In this document: positions 32,326 through 43,414 of the stretch, one piece after another
How positions within the stretch are numbered: the stretch's first letter is position 1
Layout of the letters: every line of letters starts with the position of its first letter
Origin: Megalonaias nervosa
Taxonomy: Eukaryota > Mollusca > Bivalvia > Unionida > Unionidae
Assembly: GCA_016617855.1 (NCBI GenBank)
Contig: JAECUM010006837.1
Location: forward strand, 1-64,000
Direction: 5' to 3'
Length of the DNA stretch: 64,000 bases
Translations under genes and position numbers: made by a program
The notes under the pieces: generated by a model
Database searches by the model: none
What the model was told of the DNA's origin: nothing
Seen by the model: the letters and a program-made list of their open reading frames with translations, nothing else

Positions 32326-34369
32326 AGTAGGTTAATGATACTGTCAATTAGCAATGCATATTCTGTATGTTATAACCACAAAATATGAAATTCTTTTTGT
32401 TTTCGTTCATTGGGTGCTGTATTTACTTTAATTCAGTGTTTTTTTTCAATGGTTGCTGTTATTAATACATTCATTAGTGTATTTATTTCATGTTATCAGA
32501 TTGATCTTGGTGAATAATGTAAAAATAAAATTTAAATATAAAATTATGATTGTCTCATATCTAAGTAAATGAAATAAATGCAGAAGTATTTTGTCAAGTA
32601 TCTAGTGTACTTGTAATATAGTACATCTGCTTCCTTTGGGCATCCATGTTCTATACATACTTTTTTGGTAGATTATGTCACAAATCATCATTTTAACAGG
32701 AAGGAGAAATATCTTTCATGTTTTTACACATAATCGTTTGCCCATATAAATTCTCTTTTGGTACACTGAGAATGAGATTGTTCTATTGATTTCATACTCC
32801 ACCATTTCACCCCACCCCACCCCAGTAGAAGGTGTGATAAATTAGACCCAGGTACACAAAGCTAAGTTACATTTCAACAATTTGATAGGAAAAATAAATG
32901 TACATGTTATATTCCAAAGTTTGGAATATTTAAAATGATTTCAGCAATAAAATTTTCATGCCCCCAGTCCCTTGAATTGAGAAATATTTATCAGGAAACA
33001 AGTCTTTTCATGGATTCTTGTATCACAAAGAACATTGTGGTACATTTTTATTTTGAAATAATCTGTTTGATAAATTTTTATTATTGCAGATTGATTATTT
33101 TGGTCAATTTATTTATTGTGCAATGATTATATTAGTGCATTTTTAAATGATGAGTATTTAGGAGAAATTTTTTTATCATGAAATTAGTATTTTGGGGAAA
33201 GTTTTGTCTTGAAATGAATAACATCAGATGAAAGTTCTGTTCTGTTCTAAGATGTAGGCCTCTTTTGCGATATATTTAGTGAGCAGACACAAATCAACAA
33301 ACTGAAAAACTGAATGCTGGTGAAAAATATTTTCCTTTTTAAAAAATATAAAGTCAACTAGAATGTCTTAAAAAAATATTCAGTTGATTAGAAGTAAACT
33401 TGTAAAAAAATAATTTAGCATTTCATACTTGACCACTTGACTTGAAGCATGCCTTGGCAGATCAGTCACAGGCCCTGTGTTTACTTGAAGCAATTCAAAA
33501 CACAAAGCATTTGTGTCAGTCATTCCCAATATGTATTGTGAACTATCCAAAGAGCTATTCCAAAAATTTGAAATAATTTAAGGAAGGAATACCTGTCACT
33601 AGATAGATGTATGCATTATTTCCCAACATATCAGCACAATGATGGTGCACATACATTTAAGAATCCAGATACTTGTTATGCATAAATGCCTTTAAAAGCA
33701 ATGCCATACTTTTATATGACGAAGAGAACTTCCAGTAAGGAAAATGATAAAATTACAGTTCAATATGGGATCAGTTGTTACTTACATGATTGGAAGGAGG
33801 GAACATTTGTTCCAGACAAGATTGACACAAACTTTCATTTGGGATATTTCAAAATAATAAATTAGTGACTGCGATTGTAAATTGAGGATGCCATGCAACC
33901 CTAATTTTTAATTTAGCAGAATCATTCCTACATACAGGTATCTGCTAATAAATTATGCATGTTCACAGTAGGAGAAAAAAACCCGTTTCTATTGGAGAAC
34001 AATACAACATATCACAGTAAGTTATTTTCTTATCTAATACTTGAAGTTGCAGCTTTTCCACTAAACTAGTTTGTGGGTTGGTTTAAAGATTGCACTTGTG
34101 TTTAGAATACCGATACAGAGTGTGGCATATTTCAGACATTTCTTCTTTCTTCCATAAAGAATCATTTAGGCTATCTTTAAAATATTCCAGATTTGCTATC
34201 CCCAGACCCAGGACTATTAAGGTTAATAGATAGGTACTTTTTGTATTCCTGTCTCTATAGTGGTAGTGATATATAGGAATTCTCATGTCTTTCCACATAT
34301 TCTTCTGTCCAGTGCACAGTCCTGTTATTGTAGCTAGTCCTGCAGTTTTTGATGCAATGCCAGGAAACT

Positions 34370-35240
34370 TAGCAAATCTTATGGTAGTCACATGTAGATG
34401 CTCCTACACTTTTTATAAAGTTTTGTACTTTCTTACTTGCAACTGAATGCAGTGTATGAAATTTGTGAATGACGATTGTCTCATATTTCTTAATAGATCA
34501 TCATGAAACTTGGCAGATGATACAGCCATCATCTGAAGAGGCACATATCGACAAACTGCTTTGCCCCAACACACAATTCTTCTAGACTTATTGCCCTTTT
34601 TGTATTGTACCTTAATAGCCCAGCAGTTTGGATAGATTGCCAGGAAACTTTGTAAATATTATGGTGACCACCTGAAGATACAAACATCTACAAATCACTT
34701 TGCTCCCACGATTTTTACAAGAGTTATTGTCCTTTGTGTATTGCAGCTAAATGCAGTGTATTATAGAACTTTGTGAATACAACTAGTCTTACAGATTTCA
34801 GTGAATCACCATGAAACTTTGGAAATGCTGTGATCATTATCTGAAGATGCAGATGTCAACTATCAGTGGATAGTCATGAAATTTTGTTGATGTTGTAGTC
34901 AACATTTGAAGAGGTACATGTTGACAAATCACTGCTCTGTCACAGTTTTTGATAGAGTTATTGCCCATTTGTCCTTTGACTAAATCAAGTGTAAGAAAGA
35001 ATATGTATTGATTACTGTGAAACTTGGTACATATAATGGTCGTCAACTATAGATGGAAATATTGATTATTGTTTTTTCAAAGAGTTATTTCATTTTCCTA
35101 TTTACAACTGAACACAGTATATGACAGAAGTATACGAATGCAACTGCCTTCAGAGGATTGCTATTAAATTTAGTACATGTCATCATCAAAACAAGTGCAT
35201 GATGACCAATCATGGCACTCTATTTTCAGAAGAGTTCTGT
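34370..35240. repeat. Dispersed repeat family D, multi-copy block
   Basis: Four or five diverged modules of roughly 150-190 bp with 'gtgaatcaccatgaaacttt', 'gtcaacatttgaagaggtac', 'aaatcactgctctg', 'agttattgccc'. No coding content seen. Confidence 0.75.
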
Positions 35241-35358
35241 CCCTTTTTTTAAACAATACACTGATTTCCATAATGTGGTAGGAGTAGGATGCAGAAGAGT
35301 TCTGTCCCTTTTTTAGAAAACAATACACTGATTTCCATTATGAGGTAGGAGTGGGATG
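35228..35358. repeat. 65-bp tandem duplication
   Basis: 'agaagagttctgtccctttt' through 'ggtaggagtgggatgc' occurs twice with few differences. Confidence 0.92.
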
Positions 35359-35479
35359 CAGGAGAGGTGGGGATCTATTTGGATGAATAAATTACTCACT
35401 CTTCTTCAAGTTTTTATGTATCAACCATAAGGAAGAGTATATTATGTTAAAATATGGTCTGTCCATTTGAACATACATC

Positions 35480-35700
35480 TGACTGTCTGCTATGAATTTC
35501 ATTCTGCACAATGACTGGATTTGTCCACCATCTATAGTTACCAAAACTTTCTAGATGGCATGCACATGGAGTATGGAAGAACCCAATCGATTTTGGATCG
35601 AAAGATCCAAGGTCAAGGCCATCACAGCTGAGAAAAGAAAATGGTTTCCATTAGAATAAAATGGGGTGGGGCATTTAATGAAGTAAAGAAAGTTAAGACT
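35480..35700. repeat. Dispersed repeat family B, single copy
   Basis: Resembles the modules at 46490-47370: 'ttctagatggc...tatggaagaacccaatcgat', 'aaggtcaaggccatcacag', 'aaaatggtttcc'. Confidence 0.65.
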
Positions 35701-36277
35701 TGCAAATATTATGTACAGTTTTGCATTCGGCTTATTTCTTTGCATGAATTTTTCCAAGACTGAATCCAAAATTATGCATTCTAGAATAGACCTAGTTATT
35801 CAGAGTACAACAAGTGAATTTTTAAGCATGGGCTATTGATCATTTTAAGAAGTAATGCTATTCTTTGAGGAAAAAGTATTCAGTTTTATTACCATTTTAA
35901 AATGCATGTACTACGATGTAGGGTTCATGATATATGTATGTACAGTTTTTCAGTACATGTTAAAATTTCATACTTTTAGTACACCTAAATATATTTTGTA
36001 TATGCAGAAAAGATTTTTGCAGTTTTTTTTATTTTCTTGCTTCAAGGATTGAAGAGATGGTCTTCATTGGTCCATTTTTTCTTATTCTTTCCCCAAATCT
36101 TAACTATCAGAATATTGGTTTTGGTATTACTCTGCAGCTTCTTTGAAATTATATACTTTTGCACAGCTTTCCTTGCATGCAGCAGAAAATGTTCAGAAAA
36201 AATTGTCTGTGCACACATTGCAAGAGAAACTTCACATGTTTGCTCCATACTTTTCTATTCTTTTAGGTGCTTTGTAC

Positions 36278-37025
36278 CTAGTTTGATGTTGTGAGTGTAT
36301 ATCAACCAGAATAACCATTAGGTTTGATGTTGTGAGTGTATATCAACTAGAATAACCATTAGGTTTGATGTTGTGAGTGTATATCAACCAGAATAACCAT
36401 TAGGTTTGATGTTGTGAGTGTATATCAACTAGAATAACCATTAGGTTTATGTTGTGAGTGTATATCAACCAGAATAACCATTAGGTCTGATGTTGTGAGT
36501 GTATATCAACCAGAATAACCATTAGGTTTGATGTTGTGAGTGTATTTAAACTAGAATAACCATAAGGTTTGATGTTGTTAGTGCATATCAACTAGAATAA
36601 CCATTAGGTTTGATGTTGTGAGAGTATATCATCCAGAATAACCATTAGGTTTGATGTTGTGAGTGTATATCAACCAGAAGAATAACCATTAGGTTTGATG
36701 TTGTGAGTGTATAACAACTAGAATAACCATAAGGTTTGATGTTGTGAGTGTATAACAACTAGAATAACCATTAGGTTTGATGTTGTGAGAATATAACAAC
36801 TAGAATAACCATAAGGTTTGATGTTGCGAGTGTGGGTCAACTAGAATAACCATTAGGTTTGATATTATGAATGTGGGTCAACTAGAATAACCATTAGGTT
36901 TGATATTATGAGTGTGGGTCAACTAGAATAACCATTAGGTTTGATATTATGAGTGTGGGTCAACTAGAATAACCATTAGGTTTGATATTATGAGTGGGGG
37001 TCAACCAGCATAGCCATTTGGTTTG
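36278..37025. repeat. 41-bp minisatellite
   Basis: About 18 units of 'ggtttgatgttgtgagtgta' plus 'tatcaaccagaataaccatta', well conserved. The right third has a variant unit ('gatattatgagtgtgggtca'), so at least one local amplification took place. No unique spacers, so not a CRISPR-like array. Confidence 0.96.
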
Positions 37026-37421
37026 ATTTTTCACTGTTCAAGATTGCCAACTTTACTCATAATTTAGGCATCTTGCTCACTTGTCCTGAACAAATTATCT
37101 AGCCCATTGAACACACAAAGCATGAATACCTTTTCCTTTAATGAACTAGGTCTTAATACCCAGTTTAATGAAAGGTCAAACATACAGGTTGTGTTGATCA
37201 GGCTGTTAGAGGTTTGTTTTTTTTTTCTTCTCCCATGATACTTGTGTAAAAGTTTCATATATTTTTTGAATTCTGTTTGTGACTTTCAAAATATAATTAT
37301 TTCGTACCCTATACCCTTGTAAAAAATAAAACATGTACCTTAGTTAAGTACCTCATCCTACTATGTACATTATGTTTATATATCAAAATTAATTTTTTTA
37401 TTATTATTACTTAGAAATGAG

Positions 37422-37641
37422 TACCATTGTACTCATATATATGTCAGACCCATTGGCAACTTGTATAGACCCAGATCTGCCACTGTTTGATGCCACAAAA
37501 TGTCTAGGTCTCTGCAGTTTGTTAGGAGTACCAAGTAGAATAAACAATAGAGACCCTGATCATCAGGCACATTATATGATGGCATATCAGGGTCTGTGTT
37601 GCTTACAGCTGGGCCTGACTTGTACATGAGTACAAATGGTA
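37422..37641. mobile_element. MITE-like double-hairpin element, copy 3
   Basis: The ends 'taccattgtactcat' and 'atgagtacaaatggta' are inverted repeats, extended inward by 'tatagacccagatctgcc'-type and 'atcagggtctgtgttg'-type arms. The same internal palindromes as at 14815-15018. Confidence 0.85.
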
Positions 37642-37779
37642 GTTAAAATCCTTTTAATGAAGAATGCAACAAAATATATTTTTACCAAATTTTATGCAGA
37701 TCTTTGTTCATAAATTTGTAAGTAGTTCTTGAATTAAACAGCTGTTAAATGTTTAGGCTCTGAACTTGTTCATTGACAC

Positions 37780-37862
37780 ATCATATGTTATCATTTATAG
37801 AAGCTAATGAATTGTATCCACAATATGTTATCATTTATAGAAACTAAGGAATTGCATCCACA
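37780..37862. repeat. Short tandem duplication (about 40 bp)
   Basis: 'atatgttatcatttatagaa' plus 'gctaatgaattgtatccaca' occurs twice. Confidence 0.9.
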
Positions 37863-39108
37863 ATTTGATTGTGAATATTCAAGTTTAAAAGATTTGTAAT
37901 TGGACATAAAAAATAATTACACACTTTGACCAACACAGTGACAAAAAACAACACCCTTGTACAAACGATAATGACTATTCAACTCAAGGAAGAAGCTTGC
38001 TACATAATTTAGGGCCAGCAAGGAGAAAAACTTTAGTTTCATTGGTAGATTATATGGTGAGAAACAGTTTTTGGACACTGCAGAAATTCACTTACACTGC
38101 ACCTTTTCACTGGACCTTAGTTATTCTGCATCAGCCATATGATTGACTCTGTCCAAACATAAATACATTGTTTGAACATCAGGGGAAATTGCTAGAAAAA
38201 AGAAATTAATGTTTAAAATTAATTTCTGCTTGGATTTTTAATTCTGCATCAGATTTACATATCTTTAGAGTGGATGAATACTTAATGCAGACAAGGTGGT
38301 GTTTGCAGCTTTGAATTTAAAGTTGTATCTTTTTGTCACAGGTAATGCATTAATTGTTTTTCTTGCTTTTCTTCAAAATCAAAATCAAAAGGAAGCTTGT
38401 GTGACAGTCAGATTTCTTTGTATTTAAAGTATTGAGCAATCATGATGAATGAATGCAAAATATATTAAAATCATTATAACACTAAAAGCAAACAGTCCAG
38501 ATTTTATGAGAGAAAACATCTCAACAAGATATTTAACATTTAATTACCAGTGTTTGTTCAGCTTAGAATTTGTTGGTTTTCTAGCTATTACTCTTAAGTG
38601 TGCTAAATAAATTTATGGGGATTTCCTTTACATGTGATGATAAAAGATTTTTTGAAAAAAAAGTATATTGAGTTGGAATAACATAAAATGAAACATTTAT
38701 TTGTCAACTACCGGATGTTTCAACACTATGAACCTTGGTTAAGCATATGCATTTGTTCAGTGGATTGATCTTAAAAAGAACAAAAAAATTATGATTTTTT
38801 ACCTTCTCAACAATGAATATGGACAACATTTGGAAGTAGAATTTGAACAGTGTGACTCTCATAGCAAAAGATTTCTTCAGCTTGACCCAGTCAGTGGGCG
38901 GAGGAAGTATACCAGAGAGGATTAATTGCACTACACAAGTTTGTGCCCAAAAAGCAACACCCTCTTAATCTGTACTTTGATACCTGTCATGTGCTAATCC
39001 TTTATTGAGCCATATGTGTAGTTACTGTATAGTTTAATGGAACCAAAAATATCCTAAACATTAACAGCTTGCCAACCTGAAATTCCTTTTTGAAACAATT
39101 TGATTTTT

Positions 39109-39136
39109 TAAAACTCTCTCTCTCTCTCTCTCTCTT
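39109..39136. repeat. (CT)n microsatellite
   Basis: CT run of about 13 units near the 3' end of intron 10. Confidence 0.95.
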
Positions 39137-39717
39137 TCTTTTTTCCATAAATACAATTTATGTTGACTTACAGAATTTTGGAGTTCATAACGCCTGATTC
39201 TTTGAGAAATTAAAATGTGTCACATGTACCTGGACTAAAAATAGCTGGAGAGTCTGCATTAGGTGATTGATTCTGGCTGTTTGAATTTGTCATGCTAGTT
39301 AGGGACAGTTTGTCTGGGAAGTTCATGAGCTAAGTGGAGGCATTTTTCTTCTGAACTGAGTGTATCCTGCTGTTTGCATTACTGGACAGCTTTACTGAAA
39401 TCGAATGGTTCACAAAAAATGAGTAATGTTTTACAGCATGAATAGAAAAGTGGTGACACATGCACTTTGATTCATCCTGGGTTTGTTCCCTGGTCACAAC
39501 ATGTGCAAGGTAAAGTAATGGTCACCCATCTAAGATTAATGATATTCTGTTGGTTCTGTGGTTTCTTACACCTCAGAGATCCACAGTGTCTCAGCATTTG
39601 GACCATTGAGAGTACTCTGGATAAATTGTGACATGTTATACCATCAGAATTTAAGAAAATTAGTTTTTAATCAACACCAGAAATGCTTTTATTTATAAAT
39701 TCACTTGTTTGCTTCAG

Positions 39718-39850
39718 ACGTGGTGATCCAGACAATAGACTTTTTGATGAGGAGGAGAAAAAGCTGAAGTCCACCAATGCTCGCATTCTGCAGGACATAA
39801 AAACCAAAATGGAGCGAGAACTGGAGGAGGAAAAGAAAAAACTGCTTGAG
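39718..39850 (+). CDS. CEP164: CEP164 coding exon 11 (coiled coil)
   Basis: Residues 339-383. Completes the Arg codon split at exon 10, then RGDPDNRLFDEEEKKLKS and a helix with MERELEEEKKKLLE. Glu/Lys/Arg-rich with hydrophobics at heptad-like spacing, the start of the long coiled coil. The acceptor is tgcttcag|ac. The donor gag|gtttca is weak, but phase 0 fits exon 12. Confidence 0.92.
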
Positions 39851-41545
39851 GTTTCAGTCTTTAACATGTTTCTGTTTCTTACTAAAATTGTTGCAAATAT
39901 GGACAAAACAGGGGCACTACATTGGCTATAATCTTTGGAAACATTATTGTGCTAGCACTTACCAAAGGAAAAGGGACTGTTACAAAGGTCCCAAAATCTG
40001 AATCCATGTCATGACTATTGTCATTCAGATTTATTTGTTCAGGTTATAGGAAAGTTAATAGTAGAGAACTGCACATTGCATGAGACCCTGTTGATTTGTT
40101 TGGAATGCCACAGATTCTGTGTACATACCTTTTAAAGCTGAAATAAATGAAGATATTTATCTTGTTTAGGCAATTTATCTTTGCAAATTGTACTCACAGT
40201 GTGGTGAAATACTGATTATGAAGCAAAAGAAAATAGGATAATTTATGCTGTGTTATCTTTCTTTAGTAATGATGTATTTTTAGTGTTTTTACACTTTGAA
40301 AAGTGGAGTTTTCAATCTTGTATGCATATTTTGATGACCTGATTACATTTTCTTACTTTCCAGCAGTAATGATGAGCTGCAGTTAGGTGGACTGCATTAT
40401 GTTACGACATGTATCTGTTCCCTTGTTTATTTCTGCACAGTAACTAGAGTTCTCCACCAAATACCATCATGAAAGCTTATAAATAACTTGCATTTTGGTT
40501 TTTAAAAAAAGGAAGCATATTGATTTTGGGTGGGGGTTAGATTGTCAAAAGATCAAAATACTGACTGATGGGAGAAAAATGATTTTTGTGCAAAGACATC
40601 GGTTCTACATCACTGACCTGGACAAAACTTTACTGATGGCTTTTACTTGGGGTAAGGAAGAAGTATTTTGATTTTGTGGAAACCTTATTTGTATGCTTGA
40701 AACCAATCAACATGGACAGATGAAAATTATTAGGCATGTCTGCTTATATCTCTAAAGGACTTAAAGCAGTTCTTCCATTTTAAAATAAATTTTTGAACTT
40801 TCTGGGATGAAATTTGTTTGGGGTGAAAACTTTGTTAGCACCATTGTGCAAAAACTACATAACAGGGAGAAGATAAATTTGGTGGGGATGTCTGTATGCA
40901 TATTTTGTTGACCTGATTAGATTTTAAAGTTTTCAATTTGCATAAATTTTTAAAACCTTTTGGTTTTAAACCTGTTTTGGCCATACCTTGTTAGCATGAT
41001 TTTGCAAAATCACATGACATAGTAATTAAATTTGGTCAGCATGTTGGCATAGTATGCATGTGAAGATGAATGGATTAGATTTTTATACCATTGAAGCAAT
41101 CCGTGTTTTAGATATTTAAAACTCTTTGAACTTGGAATTCTTGGGCTATATTGGGCAGTATTGACACACATGCTTTATAAAGATAAATCTAGTTATATAA
41201 TCATTTTATTCATAAATTTAATAGAAAAACTTCCCCAAAACTGTATACTGTTTGTGACCAGATCTGTAAAGAATAGGTAACATACAATTTGTGACTGTGC
41301 ATAGTAATGAACATGTATTCATTCACGTGTTCATCTCTATTTACAGTCATCTGCTGCTTGCATGATATTGTGCCGAACATGCATAAAATAACAACTGCTG
41401 TCAGGTAGCACCTGTCTTTCTGATATTAAAAACAGCTTGACTAAATCTCAGAGCACCTCAAATCAGATGGAACCTGGCCAAATTCTGTAAGTATCTGCAT
41501 TTATATTATTATTGGGTATTGATGGCTCATTTCTGTTTGCTTCAG
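39851..41545 (+). other. CEP164 intron 11
   Basis: A family B-like dispersed repeat lies at about 40430-40760 ('tctacatcactgacctggac', 'ttacttggggtaaggaag'). 40760-41110 has two more weakly repeated modules ('acctgattagattt', 'ttaaaaccttttgg'). Nothing else seen. Confidence 0.6.
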
Positions 41546-41643
41546 GATAAAGAGACTCGGCTGAGGAAGGTGAAGGAAGACATCAAGCGAGAGCAGCAGG
41601 CAGAAGAGGACAAACTCATCAGTGAGAAGAAAGATGTAATCAA
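41546..41643 (+). CDS. CEP164: CEP164 coding exon 12 (coiled coil)
   Basis: Residues 384-415 plus two bases. DKETRLRKVKEDIKREQQAE followed by EDKLISEKKDVI. Highly charged helix, resembling the REKLCQEEEEE segment of vertebrate CEP164 only in composition. The acceptor is tgcttcag|ga and the donor is atcaa|gtaagg. Ends in phase 2. Confidence 0.92.
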
Positions 41644-41845
41644 GTAAGGAGTACACATTTTTTTCTCACCCTGTATTCATGAAGCATTTGAGCATTCAAC
41701 TTAAGTTCAAGCTCAAAGTACAAAGTTTTTGTCTGAACTTGAAATTATTTTCAAAAGCATTTAACTTTGAAGGTTGTATCTACTTTGGTTATGTCTGTGC
41801 TTACTGGATTTCAGTGACCAAGCAGTAATGCTACTGTTTTGTCTG

Positions 41846-41971
41846 ATTTTGGATAACCAAGCCATGGTAACCCAAATGTTGCATCAGATTTAACATTACC
41901 AAGCTTTGATTTTGGATAACCAAGCCATGGTAACCCAAATGTTGCATCAGATTTAACATTACCAAGCTCTA
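41846..41971. repeat. 63-bp tandem duplication
   Basis: 'gattttggataaccaagcca' through 'ttaacattaccaagct' is present twice, nearly identical. Confidence 0.95.
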
Positions 41972-41989
41972 ACCGTATTAGACTTCTTA

Positions 41990-42230
41990 TGATTCCTTGT
42001 TGGTCCTAAATGAAAATGGAGCCAGTCATTCATTGAGTTTGTCTGCCATGAGACTGTTTCAAAAAGCTTGTCACTCTTCTCCCTGAATGGATCATTATGA
42101 AATAGGGTTTTTGCAGAAAGACTTCTAATGACGTCCACTTGGTCCTAAATGAAAATGGTGCCAAGCTGACATCTAATATGTGTACCACGCAGCTAATTTG
42201 AAAATCTTGCTATTGCTCAAAAATATCAGA
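41990..42230. repeat. Dispersed repeat family A
   Basis: Two modules with 'cttgttggtcctaaatgaaa' and 'tccacttggtcctaaatgaa', 'aatggtgccaagctgacatc'. Confidence 0.75.
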
Positions 42231-42666
42231 TGATTTTAACAGTTAAATGGAGGAAATGGCCATATCTTGAATTTCTGGAAATTCTGTTCGCCCAATAGAG
42301 CATCAGTCCTTTTGACAGAGTCTTGTTTGGAATTTATTTTGCTGACTCCAAGTTTTGAGATGTAAAAAAAAGGTTTATTTTTGGGTATCCAGAAATGTAT
42401 TGTAAAGATGGCCTTCACTATCAGGGCAGAGAGTCCTTATTTTAAGACTCAAATTATTCTTTATTCTTTCAGAAACATTAGTACTGCAGTTTGTGATTTC
42501 ATTACTAGTTCACACGTAGTTAATTAGAAGAATTTGGTCTCTATTTGAAATTTATTTTGAGCAGTTCATGGGTTAACTCAAGTTGAACATTTGCTTGCTA
42601 CAGGACCAGCATTAAAACTTCTGAGAGAAAAATAATGCCAGATCCAGATATCTACAGTGGGAAGTA

Positions 42667-42896
42667 TATATACACCGTATATACTAACTTAAGTTTAGTC
42701 TGACTGCAAACAACATAGACCATGATCTGCTGTCATATAATGCACCAACAGATCAGGGTCTGTGTTGCTTGCTTTACTAACTAATCCTAAAAACTGCATA
42801 GTCCAAGATCTCTTGGCACATTATGCAAGAGCAGATCTGGGTCTGTGCAGTTTGTAGTTGGACTCAACTTGTCAGCAAGTACATGTGGTGTATATA
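42667..42896. mobile_element. MITE-like double-hairpin element, copy 4
   Basis: The outer ends 'tatatacaccg' and 'ggtgtatata' are inverted. The inner arms are 'catagaccatgatctgctg' / 'caacagatcagggtctgtg' and 'catagtccaagatctcttgg' / 'gagcagatctgggtctgtg', with 'ataatgcacc' and 'cattatgcaag' centres. The most complete copy. Confidence 0.85.
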
Positions 42897-43192
42897 TTTT
42901 AGGACATCTTCCCAGTATTTTTAAGTTGTACTTCAAAAGTGACTGCAAATTTCCATTGTAGCAGAAGCCTTTACTTGTAGAATTTATCCCTTTGTTGAAG
43001 TAATTGTCGGTATCTGAACAATCCAGTTGAAAATTTTCATGTGTTTGAATGCAAGTAGAATCAAATAATTGGCTTTAATACAAATGCATTTTATGTCATT
43101 ATTCTTACAAATAATTGTTTTGAAAATGTTGAACTAGTAAGTCCAATGAAAAAATTTTGTTGCCTGAATGTATCTCCCATTGTGGTGAACAG

Positions 43193-43414
43193 ACCAACAC
43201 AAGTGTTCCCCTCAGCTGCAATAGAGTTGCAGAATTTTGCTGTGCAAACTGAGCATGTTGAACTAGCAGAAACAGTTGATTCAGGTGTGCAAACTGAACT
43301 TGCTGAAGCTCTGAAAAATCTCAGTTCCACAATTCGAACTGAACATGATGAAGCTGTGGAAAAGCTACGTCAGGAATTAGCTGTGAAGCAGGCTGAGGAG
43401 GAAACTAATCTGCG
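43193..43414 (+). CDS. CEP164: CEP164 coding exon 13 (coiled coil with QTE repeats)
   Basis: Residues 416-489 plus two bases. After a short KPTQVFPSAAIELQ lead come three related segments, each with a (Q/R)TE-x4/5-E core: AVQTEHVELAET, GVQTELAEALKN and TIRTEHDEAVEKL, then LRQELAVKQAEEETN. The start is my least certain one. The acceptor gtgaacag|ac at 43192 has the right phase, and so does agtaag|tc at 43141, which would add 17 residues (including CCLNVSPIVV). The donor ctgcg|gtactt is weak, but phase 2 is confirmed by exon 14. Confidence 0.78.

Larger units (their letters stand above)
23989..39717 (+). other. CEP164 intron 10 (15.7 kb)
   Basis: The largest intron here and the main mobile-element store: SINE (-) at 25697, DIRS copy 2 with nested SINEs at 26400-30235, TA-flanked DNA transposon at 30238-32005, repeat family D at 34370-35240, 41-bp minisatellite at 36278-37025 and MITE at 37422. 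A segment at 25250-25500 ('gacctgccaaccc', 'atggaaatgacccttaaaat') looks like another old element but I cannot name it. 24000-25250, 32010-34370 and 37640-39700 show no feature I can support. The phase 2 junction continues without a missing piece, but small symmetric exons cannot be excluded. Confidence 0.65.
41644..43192 (+). other. CEP164 intron 12
   Basis: Holds a 63-bp tandem duplication (41846-41971), family A repeats (41990-42230) and MITE-like copy 4 (42667-42896). If exon 13 starts at the alternative acceptor (43142), the intron is 51 bp shorter. Confidence 0.65.

Noticed and set aside
36278..37025. CRISPR-like look of regular arrays (also 52881-53280 and 58195-58650)
   Set aside because: There are no unique spacers between repeats. 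The whole unit is repeated, and the DNA is eukaryotic.
39667..39906. Antisense open frame opposite exon 11 (also 43091-43330 opposite exon 13, 49295-49573 opposite exon 15)
   Set aside because: Ser/Phe-rich reverse readings of a Glu/Lys-rich coiled coil. They are shadows of the real exons.
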